From contig NZ_CAXQBR010000007.1 in NCBI RefSeq assembly GCF_964222135.1, forward strand, positions 1 through 48,568: a DNA stretch of 48,568 bases. The letters run 5' to 3'. Source of the DNA: Euzebya sp. (GTDB lineage Bacteria > Actinomycetota > Nitriliruptoria > Euzebyales > Euzebyaceae). Made by a program: the position numbers and the translations under genes. Positions 1 to 9,219 of this stretch are shown in pieces (the stretch's first letter is position 1; each line of letters opens with the position of its first letter). The notes beneath the pieces are model-generated. The model did no database searches, was not told the origin of the DNA, and saw only the letters and a list, made by a program, of their open reading frames with translations.

Positions 1-23
1 AGACCCGTCAGGATGACGGGTCT
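1..23. terminator. Perfect hairpin at the contig start
   Basis: A 10-bp perfect inverted repeat (AGACCCGTCA, loop GGA, TGACGGGTCT) occupies the first 23 bases, followed by TCCCG without a T-run. It ends 17 bases before the first start codon of priA. It could be the terminator of an upstream gene lying off the contig. Because it is exactly at the contig end it could also be a fold-back or assembly artefact. Nothing in the sequence decides between the two. Confidence 0.4.
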
Positions 24-40
24 CCCGACACACTGGTGGG

Positions 41-1987
41 GTGGTGGGAGTGACCGCTGACCGACCCCGGTACGTCCGGGTCGTCGTCGACGTCGGGCCG
101 GCGCACCTCGACCGGCCCTTCGACTACGCCCTCACCCCGGACATCGACCCCGCCGCCGACGTGGGCGTCGGCTCCCGCGTCAAGGTCAGCTTCAACGGCC
201 GGCCGCGCACCGCGTGGGTCGCGGAGGTCACCGACACCCCGTCGACCGACCCCGACCGGATCAAGCCGGTCGAGGCCGTCGACGGCGACGTCCGCTGGTT
301 CGACGACGACGACCTCGCGGTGTGGCGTTGGGTCGCCGACCGCTACGCGGGCACCCTGTCCGGCGCGATCCGGCACGCCCTCCCGCCACGGATCGTCCGG
401 GTGGAGCGCGAGGCCGCCACCTGGGGACCGCCCGCCCCACCGACGCCGGCGGATCGGCCGCCATGCCCGAGCGACCGCTGGCGGCCCTTCACCGCCTCAC
501 CCCTCCTGAAGGCCGCGAGCGACCCCGACGGCCGGGCCTACCACCTGCGGGCCCCCCTCCACCCGACGGAGGGGGAGGGACCGCTCCTGGTCGACCTCGT
601 CACCCGGTGCGTCGCCGCCGGCCACCAGGCCCTGGTCGTCGTCCCGTCCCCCGCGCCCGGCCCGGCGGACGACGTCCTGGCCGCCGTCGGCCCGCTCGCC
701 GCGGACCTGCGCGGGGACGTGGCCGACGCCGAGCGGTACCGGGTCTTCCTCCGCGCCCGCCGCGGTGAGATCGGGGTCCTCGTCGGCGAGCGCGGGCTGG
801 TGCTCACGCCGGTCCGCGACCTCGGCCTGGTCGTGGTCGTCGATGAGGCGAACCCGGCGTTCAAGGAGCAGCGCAACCCCCGCCACCACGTCCGCGAGGC
901 CGCGCTCGGGAGGGCGAGGATCAGCGGCGCGACGGCGGTGCTCACCTCGAGCGTGCTGTCCGCGCAGGCCAGACGGCACCTCGCCGGGGGCCACCTGATC
1001 GGTGTCCGCGCCGACCGGGCGACCGAGCGGGCCCACGCGCCGGAGGTCCGGGTCATCGACCGGCGCACGCTGCCGGTCAACGCGCGGCGGACCCGCCTGG
1101 TCGGCCCGATCGCCGACGCCCTCGCGGACGTGGTCGCGGTCGGCGGCACGGCGATCGTCCTGGCCGCGGCGAAGGGCAGCGGCACCTCGCTCGCCTGCGG
1201 ACGGTGCCGCTCGCGGTTCGAGTGCCCCACGTGCGGCGGCGGGATCGGGCCGACCGCCCACTCCACCGCCACGCCGGACGCGTGGCGCTGCGCCGCCTGC
1301 GGCTGGACCGGTGCCCCCCGCCCGTGCCCGGACTGCGGGAGCACCGACAGCTTCCCCCTCCGCGCGGGTGCGTCCCGGCTGGCCGGCGAGCTGGCGCGCA
1401 CCCACCCCGACGCCGACGTCGCGCACATGGAGGGCTTCGACCAGCCCGGCCCGACCCGCCGACCGGCGATCGCGGTGATGACCCGGGGCAGCGTCGTGGC
1501 ACGCCCGGACTGGTTGCGGTCCGACCCCGACGGGATGGCCGACCTGCTGGTGATCGCCGACCCCGACGTGCTGGTCGGCCGCCCGGTCGTCGACGCGACG
1601 GAGGACGCCCTGCGCCTGTGGCTCGACGCCGCCCGGCTGGCCCGCCGGGTCCTGGTGCAGACCGCCCACCCCGACCACCCAGGGCTCCAGGCGCTCGTGC
1701 GCGCCGATCCCGACGGCTTCTGGGACGGCGAGCACGAGCGGCGCGCCGTCCTCGGGTTCCCGCCGGCCGGGTCGCTCCTGCGCCTCACCAGCCTGGCCGA
1801 CGACGCCGCCGCGGCGGTCCGCGCCGCCGTGCCGGGCACCCTCCTCGGCCCGGACCCCGACGGCGTGGCCCTGCTGAAGACCGCCGACCTGCATGGCACG
1901 CTGACGGCGCTGGCACCCCTCCGACAGGCCTGGGCGCGCGACGACCGCCGCATCCGGGTGGACGTGGACCCCGTCCGGCTGGCCTGA
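41..1987 (+). CDS. priA: PriA-type primosomal protein N', helicase motifs degenerate
   Basis: Replication restart protein of the PriA family, 648 aa. Residues 10-115 match the DNA-binding N-terminal region. Eight cysteines in C-x2-C pairs (386/389, 395/398, 417/420, 429/432) form the two zinc-binding clusters that are diagnostic of PriA. The helicase core is broken: no GxGKT Walker A loop is visible in the expected region (about 165-195), and the DEAH-type motif reads DEAN (268-271). This is known for actinobacterial PriA, which is thought to act as a DNA-binding primosome protein without helicase activity. Start codons GTG at 41, 44 and 50 are all possible; an in-frame stop at 14 excludes anything further upstream. 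It heads a run with def, fmt and rsmB, an order common in actinobacteria. Confidence 0.88.
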   Translation: MVGVTADRPRYVRVVVDVGPAHLDRPFDYALTPDIDPAADVGVGSRVKVSFNGRPRTAWVAEVTDTPSTDPDRIKPVEAVDGDVRWFDDDDLAVWRWVADRYAGTLSGAIRHALPPRIVRVEREAATWGPPAPPTPADRPPCPSDRWRPFTASPLLKAASDPDGRAYHLRAPLHPTEGEGPLLVDLVTRCVAAGHQALVVVPSPAPGPADDVLAAVGPLAADLRGDVADAERYRVFLRARRGEIGVLVGERGLVLTPVRDLGLVVVVDEANPAFKEQRNPRHHVREAALGRARISGATAVLTSSVLSAQARRHLAGGHLIGVRADRATERAHAPEVRVIDRRTLPVNARRTRLVGPIADALADVVAVGGTAIVLAAAKGSGTSLACGRCRSRFECPTCGGGIGPTAHSTATPDAWRCAACGWTGAPRPCPDCGSTDSFPLRAGASRLAGELARTHPDADVAHMEGFDQPGPTRRPAIAVMTRGSVVARPDWLRSDPDGMADLLVIADPDVLVGRPVVDATEDALRLWLDAARLARRVLVQTAHPDHPGLQALVRADPDGFWDGEHERRAVLGFPPAGSLLRLTSLADDAAAAVRAAVPGTLLGPDPDGVALLKTADLHGTLTALAPLRQAWARDDRRIRVDVDPVRLA

Positions 1988-2012
1988 CCCCACCCCTGGA
2001 GACCTGCTGACC

Positions 2013-2585
2013 ATGGCCGAGCTGCCCATCCGCATCTTCGGCGACCCCGTCCTGCGCGAGCGGGCCCACGAGGTCACCGACTTCGACGACCGCCTGCGCC
2101 GCCTGGCCGGCGACATGCTCGAGACCATGCGTGCCGCGGCGGGTGCAGGCCTCGCGGCCAACCAGGTCGGGGTGCTCCAGCGCCTGTTCACCTGGGAGAC
2201 CGAGGACGCCCACGGCGCGGTCGTCAACCCGACGATCACCTTCGAGTCCGAGGAGGTGCAGGAGGGCGACGAGGGCTGCCTGTCCTTCCCCGGCCTCTTC
2301 TACCCGACGACCCGGCCGCTGCAGGTCCACATCGAGGCCCGGGACGTGTTCGGCGAGGAGCTGACCCTGGAGGGGGAGGGGCTGCTCGCGCGGATCATCG
2401 CCCACGAGATCGACCACCTGAACGGGATCCTCTTCATCGAGCACCTCGCCCGGCACGACCGGAAGGACGCGATGCGCCGCATCCGCAGGGGCGAGCTGGA
2501 GTACCCCCCACCGCCCGAGGAGCTCCCGGACGCCGAGGGCCCGGACGCCGAGCTCCCCAACGCCGAGGGCGGAGCGGTCGCCTGA
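2013..2585 (+). CDS. def: Peptide deformylase
   Basis: Removes the N-formyl group from new polypeptides (190 aa). All three family motifs are present: GAGLAANQVG (44-53), EGCLS with metal ligand Cys89, and HEIDH with ligands His131 and His135 and catalytic Glu132. The metal is normally iron or zinc. A GGAGA stretch about 11 bases upstream supports the ATG start. The C-terminal tail (about 170-190) is a low-complexity run of Asp-Ala-Glu-Gly/Leu-Pro units encoded by a degenerate 15-bp tandem repeat (2529-2573) beyond the catalytic fold. The stop overlaps the fmt start by one base (TGATG), so formyl removal and formyl addition are translationally coupled. Confidence 0.97.
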   Translation: MAELPIRIFGDPVLRERAHEVTDFDDRLRRLAGDMLETMRAAAGAGLAANQVGVLQRLFTWETEDAHGAVVNPTITFESEEVQEGDEGCLSFPGLFYPTTRPLQVHIEARDVFGEELTLEGEGLLARIIAHEIDHLNGILFIEHLARHDRKDAMRRIRRGELEYPPPPEELPDAEGPDAELPNAEGGAVA

Positions 2586-3523
2586 TGCGGATCGCCTTCT
2601 TCGGCACCCCGGCGCCGGCCGTCCCCGCCCTCGAGGCGTTCGTCGCCGCGGACGACGTCGAGGTCGTCGCGGTGGTGACCAACCCCGACCGTCCCGCCGG
2701 CCGCGGGTACGCGCTGACCCCGCCGCCGGTCAAGGTCGCCGCCCTCGACGCCGGCCTCGACGTCTGGCAGCCCACGACGCCGCGGGAGGTCGTCGAGGAC
2801 CTCCGCGCCGCACGGGTCGACGCCTGCGCGGTCGTCGCCTACGGCTCGATCCTGCCCCAGGACCTGCTCGACGCGGGCGGCGCCGGGTTCGTGAACCTGC
2901 ACTTCAGCCTCCTCCCCGCCCACCGGGGCGCCGCCCCGGTGCCCGCCAGCATCCTCGCCGGCGACACGGTCACCGGCGTCACGTGCTTCCGCCTGGACGC
3001 CGGCATGGACACCGGCGACGTGCTCGTGACCCACGAGACCCGCATCGCCGCGGACGAGACCGCCGGTGAGCTGACCGCCCGGCTGGCCGAGGCCGGCGCC
3101 CCCGTCCTGGTCGACGCCGTCCGAGGGCTGGTCGACGGCACGCTGCCGCTGGTCCCCCAGGACCACGACCGGGCCACCTACGCCCCGAAGATCGCCGCCG
3201 CCGACGCCGCGCTCGACTGGGCGCAGCCCGCGGCCGCGATCGACCGGGCCGTCCGGGCGTTCAACCCGATGCCGGGGGCCCACACCACCCTCGACGGCAG
3301 CCGCCTCAAGGTGCACCGGGTCACCCCGACCGACGCGAGCGGGGAACCCGGCCACGTCGTCGGTGAGCGCGACGGCCGCCCGGTCGTCGCCTGCGGCGAG
3401 GGGGCGGTCCGCCTGGACGAGGTCCAGCCCGCCGGCAAGCCCCGGATGGACGGCGCCGCCTTCGCCAACGGCTACCGCCCGACGGTCCTCGGCCGGACCG
3501 ACGACGCAGCCGACACCCGGTGA
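2585..3523 (+). CDS. fmt: Methionyl-tRNA formyltransferase
   Basis: Transfers a formyl group from 10-formyl-tetrahydrofolate to the methionine of initiator tRNA (312 aa, normal length). The N-terminal domain starts MRIAFFGTP and carries the catalytic triad Asn104, His106 and Asp142, spaced as in the E. coli enzyme, with the substrate loop SLLPAHRGAAPV (108-119). The C-terminal OB-like domain follows from about 205. The ATG overlaps the def stop by one base and the stop overlaps the rsmB start (GTGA), so the three genes form a tight translation-linked cluster. Confidence 0.97.
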   Translation: MRIAFFGTPAPAVPALEAFVAADDVEVVAVVTNPDRPAGRGYALTPPPVKVAALDAGLDVWQPTTPREVVEDLRAARVDACAVVAYGSILPQDLLDAGGAGFVNLHFSLLPAHRGAAPVPASILAGDTVTGVTCFRLDAGMDTGDVLVTHETRIAADETAGELTARLAEAGAPVLVDAVRGLVDGTLPLVPQDHDRATYAPKIAAADAALDWAQPAAAIDRAVRAFNPMPGAHTTLDGSRLKVHRVTPTDASGEPGHVVGERDGRPVVACGEGAVRLDEVQPAGKPRMDGAAFANGYRPTVLGRTDDAADTR

Positions 3524-4854
3524 GCGACCCGCAGCCCGGGAGCGACCCGCAGGCCCAGGGCACCGCGTCGCGCCGCACCGCGCTCACCGCCCTGCGCCGC
3601 ATCCACGACCAGCAGGCGTGGGCGTCGCCCGTCGTCGATGCGGTGCTCGGCGAGTCCGGCCTCGACGCCCGCGACCGGTCCTTCGCCGCCAACCTCACCT
3701 TCAGCACCCTGCGGGTGGAGGGGACCCTCGACTGGATCCTCTCCCACCTGGTCAGCCGCGGGCTCGACGCCGTCGAGGACGACCTGCTCGACATCCTGCG
3801 CCTGGGCACGTGGGAGCTGCGCTTCGGCGCCGCCCCCTCCCGCGCGGTCGTCAACGCCTGGGTCGAGGTCGCCCGGCAGGTCGTGGGCCAGCGGGCCACC
3901 GGCTTCGCCAACGGCGTGCTCCGCGGCGTCGCCCGACGCGCCGACGACCTGCCCTGGCCCGACGAGGCCACCGACGAGGGGCTCGGCCTGCGCCTGGGCT
4001 ACCCGGCCTGGATGGTCGCCCTCGCCCGCCAGCGCTTCGGCGACCCCCGCGCCCGGGCGGTCCTCGAGGCCGGCAACACCCCCGCCCCGCTGGTGCTCCG
4101 CGCCGTCGCCGACCGCGACGCGGTCATCGCCGCCCTCACCGGCGACGGGATCGCCGCCGCACCCGGTGCGCTGTCACCCCACGCGGTCGTCCTCGCCGAA
4201 CGGCACGTCCCGGGCGACCTCGCCGTCGTCCGCGACGGCCTGGCCGTGGTGCAGGACCAGGCCTCCCAGGTGGTCGGCGTGACCGCCGCGGAGGGCCTGC
4301 CCGCCGGCGCGCACGTCATCGACCTCTGCGCCGCGCCGGGCGGCAAGTCCACCCACCTCGCCCAGCAGGGCCTGACCGTCACCGCGGTCGACCGCCACCC
4401 CGGCCGGCTGCGTCGGGTGGCCGCCCTCGCCGACGGGCTGGGCATGGCCGTCACCACCCTGGCCGCGGACGGCATCGACCCCGGCCTGCCGGAGGGGCAG
4501 GCCGACGCCGTGCTGCTCGACGCGCCCTGCTCAGGGCTCGGCGTGGTCCGCCGCCGGCCCGAGCTGCGGTGGCGGAAGACCCCCGACGACGTGGACGCGC
4601 TGGCCCGCACCCAGGTCGACCTGCTCGCCTCCGCCGTCCGCCTGGTTCGCCCAGGGGGACGCGTCACCTACTCTGTGTGCACCTGGACCGAAGCTGAGAC
4701 CGATCTCGTCGTCGATGCAGTACGCTCCGTGGCCGCAGTGCGCAGTCTGCGACCCCCGGCGGTGGGCACTCCCACCCGGTGCGGCACGCAGCTGGCACCC
4801 GACCTCGACGACGGGGACGGGATGTTCGTGGCGGCGATGCTGAGAGAGGGATGA
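3520..4854 (+). CDS. rsmB: 16S rRNA (cytosine-5) methyltransferase RsmB
   Basis: SAM-dependent methyltransferase expected to make m5C967 in 16S rRNA (444 aa). The N-terminal NusB-like RNA-binding domain spans roughly 15-145 and the Rossmann methyltransferase domain 235-440. The SAM loop DLCAAPGGKS is at 268-277. The two family cysteines are Cys337 in DAPCSGLG and Cys387 in YSVCTWT (the usual form is YSTCT). The GTG start overlaps the fmt stop by four bases. The placement behind priA-def-fmt is the standard actinobacterial order. Confidence 0.95.
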   Translation: MSDPQPGSDPQAQGTASRRTALTALRRIHDQQAWASPVVDAVLGESGLDARDRSFAANLTFSTLRVEGTLDWILSHLVSRGLDAVEDDLLDILRLGTWELRFGAAPSRAVVNAWVEVARQVVGQRATGFANGVLRGVARRADDLPWPDEATDEGLGLRLGYPAWMVALARQRFGDPRARAVLEAGNTPAPLVLRAVADRDAVIAALTGDGIAAAPGALSPHAVVLAERHVPGDLAVVRDGLAVVQDQASQVVGVTAAEGLPAGAHVIDLCAAPGGKSTHLAQQGLTVTAVDRHPGRLRRVAALADGLGMAVTTLAADGIDPGLPEGQADAVLLDAPCSGLGVVRRRPELRWRKTPDDVDALARTQVDLLASAVRLVRPGGRVTYSVCTWTEAETDLVVDAVRSVAAVRSLRPPAVGTPTRCGTQLAPDLDDGDGMFVAAMLREG

Positions 4855-4860
4855 CGAGGC

Positions 4861-5799
4861 ATGGGCGGTGACCGGATCCTCGTGGTCGACAACGAGACGG
4901 ACATCCGCCGCTTCGTGGAGGTGAACCTCCGGCTGGAGGGGTTCGAGGTCGTCGTCGCCGGAGACGGGCCCGAGGGGCTCCAACGCGCGTTCGAGTCCGA
5001 CCCCGCCCTGGTCCTCCTCGACGTGATGATGCCCGGCATCGACGGGATCGAGGTGTGCCGTCGGCTGCGCGCCGACCCCCGCACCAGCCACATCCCGGTG
5101 ATCCTGCTGACCGCCAAGTCCATGACCGTCGACAAGGTCGTGGGCCTGGCCGCCGGCGCCGACGACTACGTCCTGAAGCCCTTCGACCCGATGGAGCTCG
5201 TCGCCCGCGTGCGCACCACCCTGCGGCGCGCCGCGGACCTCCGGGGCGCCTCGCCCCTCACCGGCCTGCCGGGCAACCACCGCATCGAGACCGAGATCTC
5301 CCGCCGGCTGGAGGACGACCAGCCCGTCGCGGGCGCCTACGTCGACCTGAACGACTTCAAGTCCTACAACGACCACTACGGCTTCCTCGAGGGCGACAAG
5401 GTCATCCAGGCCACCGCGCAGGTCCTCCGCGAGGCGCTCACCACCGGCGGGACCGCCGACTCGTTCCTCGGCCACATCGGCGGGGACGACTTCGTGATGG
5501 TGTTCCACCCCTCCCTCATCGACGACGTGTGCATCCAGGGGATCCGGCGCTTCGACGAGATGATCCCCGCCCTGTACGCCACCGAGGACCTCGAGCGCGG
5601 CCACCTCGAGCTGCAGGACCGCCGCGGCCAGACCCAGCGCTACGGGCTGATCAGCATGGCGATCGGGGCGACGTCCAACACCCAGCGGACCTTCATCGAC
5701 CACCGCCAGATGGTCTCGGTCGCCACCGAGATGAAGTCGCACGTCAAGCGGTCGAGCCCCGGCCGCTCCGCCTACGCCGTCGACGGCCGCTCGGGCTGA
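4861..5799 (+). CDS. Response regulator with GGDEF-type output domain (GGDDF)
   Basis: A 312-aa cytoplasmic protein with a receiver domain (4-122) and a GGDEF-family domain (about 131-300). Receiver residues are complete: Asp10, phosphoacceptor Asp54 in LLDVMMPG, Thr84 and Lys106 in LKPF. The second domain has SPLTGLPGN at its start, a D-x-N-x-F-K substrate region (162-167) and the signature GGDDF (207-211). The fourth signature residue is Asp where active diguanylate cyclases have Glu, so it may make c-di-GMP weakly or act only as a nucleotide-binding module. No RxxD inhibitory site is seen just upstream of the signature. It follows rsmB by 6 bases. No histidine kinase is adjacent; the nearest in the window is at 17513. 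Confidence 0.88.
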   Translation: MGGDRILVVDNETDIRRFVEVNLRLEGFEVVVAGDGPEGLQRAFESDPALVLLDVMMPGIDGIEVCRRLRADPRTSHIPVILLTAKSMTVDKVVGLAAGADDYVLKPFDPMELVARVRTTLRRAADLRGASPLTGLPGNHRIETEISRRLEDDQPVAGAYVDLNDFKSYNDHYGFLEGDKVIQATAQVLREALTTGGTADSFLGHIGGDDFVMVFHPSLIDDVCIQGIRRFDEMIPALYATEDLERGHLELQDRRGQTQRYGLISMAIGATSNTQRTFIDHRQMVSVATEMKSHVKRSSPGRSAYAVDGRSG

Positions 5800-5808
5800 C
5801 GCGCCGCG

Positions 5809-5814
5809 TACCGT
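5809..5814 (+). promoter_or_regulatory. Minus-10 box of a predicted leaderless ribD promoter
   Basis: TACCGT lies exactly 6 bases before the GTG start of ribD, in the short gap after the regulator gene. That spacing puts the transcription start on or next to the start codon. No Shine-Dalgarno sequence or FMN riboswitch is visible upstream. No convincing -35 box was found. Confidence 0.5.
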
Positions 5815-5820
5815 GGCGCG

Positions 5821-6858
5821 GTGGTGGACCACGACGACCTGAGCCGGCTGGACCGCGCCTTCGCGCTCGGTGAGCGGGGCCGCGGGCGGACCAGCCCCAA
5901 CCCGTTCGTCGGGTGCGTGCTCGTCGCCGGCCAGCAGGTCGTGGGGGAGGGGTGGACCCAGCCCCCGCCCGGTCCGCACGCCGAGGCGGTCGCCCTGGCC
6001 CAGGCCGGCGAGGCCGCCCGCGGCGCGACGGCCTACGTGACCCTCGAGCCGTGCGCCCACGTCGGTCGCACCCCGCCGTGCACCGAGGCGCTGATCGCCG
6101 CCGGCGTCCGCCGGGTGGTCGCCGCGCTGGCCGACCCCAACCCGATCGCGGGGGGAGGGGTGGATCGCCTCCGCGCCGCCGGGATCGCCGTCGACGTCGA
6201 CGTGGCCGCCGACCGGGCCCGCCGGGTCCACGAGGTGTTCCTGCACGGCCTGACCCACGACCGCCCGTTCGTCATCGCGAAGACCGCGAGCAGCATCGAC
6301 GGCTACATCGCCGACCACACCGGCGCGTCGCGATGGATCACCGGCCCGGGTGCCCGCGAGGCCGGCCACAGGCTGCGCGCCGAGGTCGATGCGGTCCTGG
6401 TCGGCAGCGGCACCGCCCTCGCCGACGACCCGGCCCTGACCGTCCGCCTGCCCGGGTGGGATGGACCGCAACCGCGTCGGGTGGTCCTCGACCGGCGGGG
6501 CAGGCTCCGCGGGCGGCCGGACCTGCGGCTCCTCACCGATCGCGCCGCCGACACCGTCGTGCTCGACTCCGCGACGCCGGAGGACGCCCTGGCCGCCCTG
6601 CACGCCGACGGGATCCGCAGCGTCCTGGTGGAGGGCGGGGCCGGCGTGATCGGCGGGTTCCTCGCCTCAGGGCTGATCGACCGCTTCGAGGTCCACCTGG
6701 CCGGCGTGGTCCTCGGGCAGGGCCTGTCACCGGTCGCCGGGCGGTTCGACCTGGCCGACGCGCCGCGGCTCGAGTTGGCGAGCGCGGTCGTGTGCGACGA
6801 CGATGTGCTGGTGACGGCGTACCCGCGCCGCGCAGATGCCGACGAACCCCAGGGCTGA
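5821..6858 (+). CDS. ribD: Bifunctional riboflavin deaminase/reductase RibD
   Basis: Second and third steps of riboflavin synthesis: deamination and then NADPH-dependent reduction of the pyrimidine intermediate (345 aa). The N-terminal cytidine-deaminase-like domain has the zinc site His53-Ala-Glu55 with Cys78 and Cys87 (EPCAH...TPPC). The reductase domain begins near 145 (KTASSIDG) and includes RWITG, an ADDP substrate loop and a late LVEGGAGVIGGF stretch. The first codon is GTG with a second GTG next to it. A TANNNT box 6 bases upstream and the lack of a Shine-Dalgarno point to a leaderless mRNA. It opens the rib operon. Confidence 0.95.
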   Translation: MVDHDDLSRLDRAFALGERGRGRTSPNPFVGCVLVAGQQVVGEGWTQPPPGPHAEAVALAQAGEAARGATAYVTLEPCAHVGRTPPCTEALIAAGVRRVVAALADPNPIAGGGVDRLRAAGIAVDVDVAADRARRVHEVFLHGLTHDRPFVIAKTASSIDGYIADHTGASRWITGPGAREAGHRLRAEVDAVLVGSGTALADDPALTVRLPGWDGPQPRRVVLDRRGRLRGRPDLRLLTDRAADTVVLDSATPEDALAALHADGIRSVLVEGGAGVIGGFLASGLIDRFEVHLAGVVLGQGLSPVAGRFDLADAPRLELASAVVCDDDVLVTAYPRRADADEPQG

Positions 6859-6871
6859 CAGAGGAGACGAC

Positions 6872-7498
6872 GTGTTCACCGGACTGGTCGAAGAGGTCGG
6901 CGAGGTCGCAGACCTCCGCCGGGCCGAGGGGTCCGCGGTGCTCGAGATCAGCTGCCAGGTGGTGCTCGACGGCTCGGAGGTCGGCGACTCGATCGCCGTG
7001 AACGGCTGCTGCCTGACCATCACCGACCTGCGCCCCGAGGGCTCGTTCACCTGCGACATGATGGGCGAGACCCTCGACCGCACCGCGCTCGGCGACCTCA
7101 CGCCGGGCGACCCGGTGAACCTCGAGCGGGCGATGCGCGCCGGCGGCCGGCTCGGCGGCCACCTGGTGCAGGGGCACGTCGACGGGGTCACGACGGTCCG
7201 GTCCATCGATCCGCACGAGGAGTGGACGACGGTCACCTACGCCCTGCCACCCCGCCTGTCCCGCTACGTCGTCGAGAAGGGCTCGATCACGATCGACGGG
7301 GTCTCCCTGACCGTCGCGGCGGTGGGCGACGACTGGTTCTCCGTCGGGCTGATCCCCCACACCCTCGAGGTGACGACCCACGGCATCCGCGGCGTCGGCG
7401 ACCGCGTCGACCTCGAGGTGGACGTCATCGCGAAGTACGTCGAGCGGATGCTGTCCGCCGGCGTCACCTCCCCCTACTCCCCGGGCGGTGACTCGTGA
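6872..7498 (+). CDS. ribE: Riboflavin synthase (alpha chain)
   Basis: Dismutates two molecules of 6,7-dimethyl-8-ribityllumazine to riboflavin (208 aa). GTG at 6872 is chosen because the protein then begins [12 protein letters not shown], the canonical start of the family, with GAGGAGA 5 bases upstream; an in-frame ATG at 6836 would give 12 unmatched residues overlapping ribD. Two homologous lumazine-binding domains are visible, the second starting [12 protein letters not shown]. The stop overlaps the GTG of ribBA (GTGA). Confidence 0.95.
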   Translation: MFTGLVEEVGEVADLRRAEGSAVLEISCQVVLDGSEVGDSIAVNGCCLTITDLRPEGSFTCDMMGETLDRTALGDLTPGDPVNLERAMRAGGRLGGHLVQGHVDGVTTVRSIDPHEEWTTVTYALPPRLSRYVVEKGSITIDGVSLTVAAVGDDWFSVGLIPHTLEVTTHGIRGVGDRVDLEVDVIAKYVERMLSAGVTSPYSPGGDS

Positions 7499-8769
7499 GC
7501 CGCGGCTTCAGCTCCATCCCCGACGCGATCGCCGCGGTCGGCCGCGGCGAGGTCGTCGTCGTCGTCGACGACGAGGACCGCGAGAACGAGGGCGACCTGA
7601 TCATGGCCGCCGAGGCCGTGACGCCGGAGAAGATCGCGTTCTTCCTCCACCACACGTCCGGCTACATCTGCGCCGCGATCACCAAGGAGCGCGCCAGCCA
7701 CCTCGAGCTGCCGCCGATGGTGACCGACAACACCGACCCGATGCGGACCAACTACCTTGTCACCGTCGACGCCAGGCAGGGCACGTCGACCGGCATCAGC
7801 GCCGCGGACCGCGCGACGACCATCCACGCGCTGATCGACCCGGCCACCCGCCCCCACGACCTGTCCCGACCCGGTCACGTGGTGCCCCTCGGCGCGGTGC
7901 CGGGCGGGGTGCTCAAGCGGGCCGGGCACACCGAGGCGGCCGTCGACCTCGCCCGCCTGGCGGGCCTCGCCCCGGCCGGTGTGCTGTGCGAGATCGTCGA
8001 CGCGAAGAAGACCGACATGGCCCGGCTGCCGGAGCTGCGGGACTTCGCCGCCGAGCACGACCTGCACATCATCTCCATCGCCGACCTGATCGCGTGGCGG
8101 CGACGGTCCGAGCGGCTCGTCCACCGGCTGGCCGAGGCGTCGATCCCCACGCCCTACGGGACCTTCCGGGCCGTCGGCTACCACTCGGACATGGACGGCC
8201 ACGACCACGTCGCCCTGGTCTACGGCAGCCCCGAGAACAAGCCGAACGTGCTGGTCCGGATGCACTCGGAGTGCCTCACCGGCGACATCTTCGGGTCCCT
8301 CCGCTGCGACTGCGGCCCGCAGCTGCACGACTCGATGCGCAAGATCGCCCAGGAGGGCGAGGGCGTGATCGTCTACATCCGCGGCCACGAGGGCCGCGGC
8401 ATCGGCATCATGCACAAGCTGCAGGCCTACAAGCTGCAGGACGACGGCCGCGACACGATCGAGGCGAACATCGAGCTCGGCTTCCCCGCCGACGCGCGCG
8501 ACTACGGCACCGGGGCGCAGATCCTCGTCGACCTGGGCCTGTCGACCCTCCGGCTGCTCAGCAACAACCCGGCGAAGCGCGCCGGCCTCGAGGGCTACGG
8601 CCTCGAGATCGTCGAGCGCGTGCCGATCGAGACCGCCCCGACGGCCGAGAACCTGCGGTACCTGCAGACCAAGCGGGACCGGATGGGGCATACCCTGACC
8701 CGACTGGACACCCTGAGCGACGTGGCGGGCGGGGCCGCCGGCGAGGACACCGACGATGCGAGTGCATGA
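7495..8769 (+). CDS. ribBA: Fused 3,4-dihydroxy-2-butanone-4-phosphate synthase / GTP cyclohydrolase II
   Basis: Bifunctional enzyme (424 aa) supplying both branches of the pathway. The RibB half (1-205) shows [15 protein letters not shown], the THTG-like catalytic region, and [14 protein letters not shown]. The RibA half (206-424) has the zinc cysteines in [15 protein letters not shown], a GHEGRGIG loop where QEGRGIG is more usual, and the guanine-binding LSNNPAKR region. The GTG start overlaps the ribE stop by four bases and the 3' end overlaps ribH by 14 bases, so ribE, ribBA and ribH should be translated in a coupled way. Confidence 0.96.
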   Translation: MSRGFSSIPDAIAAVGRGEVVVVVDDEDRENEGDLIMAAEAVTPEKIAFFLHHTSGYICAAITKERASHLELPPMVTDNTDPMRTNYLVTVDARQGTSTGISAADRATTIHALIDPATRPHDLSRPGHVVPLGAVPGGVLKRAGHTEAAVDLARLAGLAPAGVLCEIVDAKKTDMARLPELRDFAAEHDLHIISIADLIAWRRRSERLVHRLAEASIPTPYGTFRAVGYHSDMDGHDHVALVYGSPENKPNVLVRMHSECLTGDIFGSLRCDCGPQLHDSMRKIAQEGEGVIVYIRGHEGRGIGIMHKLQAYKLQDDGRDTIEANIELGFPADARDYGTGAQILVDLGLSTLRLLSNNPAKRAGLEGYGLEIVERVPIETAPTAENLRYLQTKRDRMGHTLTRLDTLSDVAGGAAGEDTDDASA

Positions 8770-9214
8770 GGGCAGCCTGGACGGCAGCGGCCTGCGGGTG
8801 GCGATCATCGCCAGCCGCTTCAACGACACGGTCGTGCAGCGGCTGGTCGACGGCGCCGCGTCGTGCCTGACCCGCCACGGCGTCGCCGACGACGACGTCG
8901 CGCTGTACTGGGTGCCGGGCGCCTGGGAGATCCCGCTGGTCGCCAAGCGGCTGGCGGACGGGGGAGGGGTGGATGCCGTCGTCGCCCTCGGCGCGGTCGT
9001 CCGCGGCCAGACCGCCCACTGCGACTACGTCGCCGGCGAGTCCGCCGCGCTCGGCCGGGTCGCGCTCGAGACCGGTGTCCCGATGGCCTTCGGCGTGCTG
9101 ACCACCGAGACGTGGGAGCAGGCGACCGACCGCTCCGGCGGCAAGCTCGGCAACAAGGGCTGGGAGGCCGCCCTCGCGGCCATCGAGACCGCCAACCTGC
9201 TGAAGGCGCTGTAG
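8756..9214 (+). CDS. ribH: 6,7-dimethyl-8-ribityllumazine synthase
   Basis: Condenses the ribityl pyrimidine with dihydroxybutanone phosphate to give lumazine, the substrate of RibE (152 aa, typical size). Family motifs: SRFND near the N-terminus, [16 protein letters not shown] with the proton-relay His in [18 protein letters not shown], and [12 protein letters not shown]. The usual GETPHFDYV stretch reads GQTAHCDYV here. It starts inside the end of ribBA and closes the rib operon. Confidence 0.96.
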   Translation: MRVHEGSLDGSGLRVAIIASRFNDTVVQRLVDGAASCLTRHGVADDDVALYWVPGAWEIPLVAKRLADGGGVDAVVALGAVVRGQTAHCDYVAGESAALGRVALETGVPMAFGVLTTETWEQATDRSGGKLGNKGWEAALAAIETANLLKAL

Positions 9215-9219
9215 CGGCC

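Noticed and set aside
5800-5820. FMN riboswitch ahead of the riboflavin operon
   Set aside because: Only 21 bases separate the upstream stop from ribD, too few for an RFN element, and no such conserved sequence is seen inside the preceding gene's end.
4531-6603. A 690-codon minus-strand frame opposite rsmB, the RR-GGDEF and ribD
   Set aside because: All three plus-strand genes carry catalytic motifs in the right frames; the antisense frame is a composition effect.
6836-6871. Upstream ATG start for riboflavin synthase
   Set aside because: It adds 12 residues with no family match and lies inside ribD; GTG 6872 has a GAGGAGA site and gives the canonical MFTGLVEE start.
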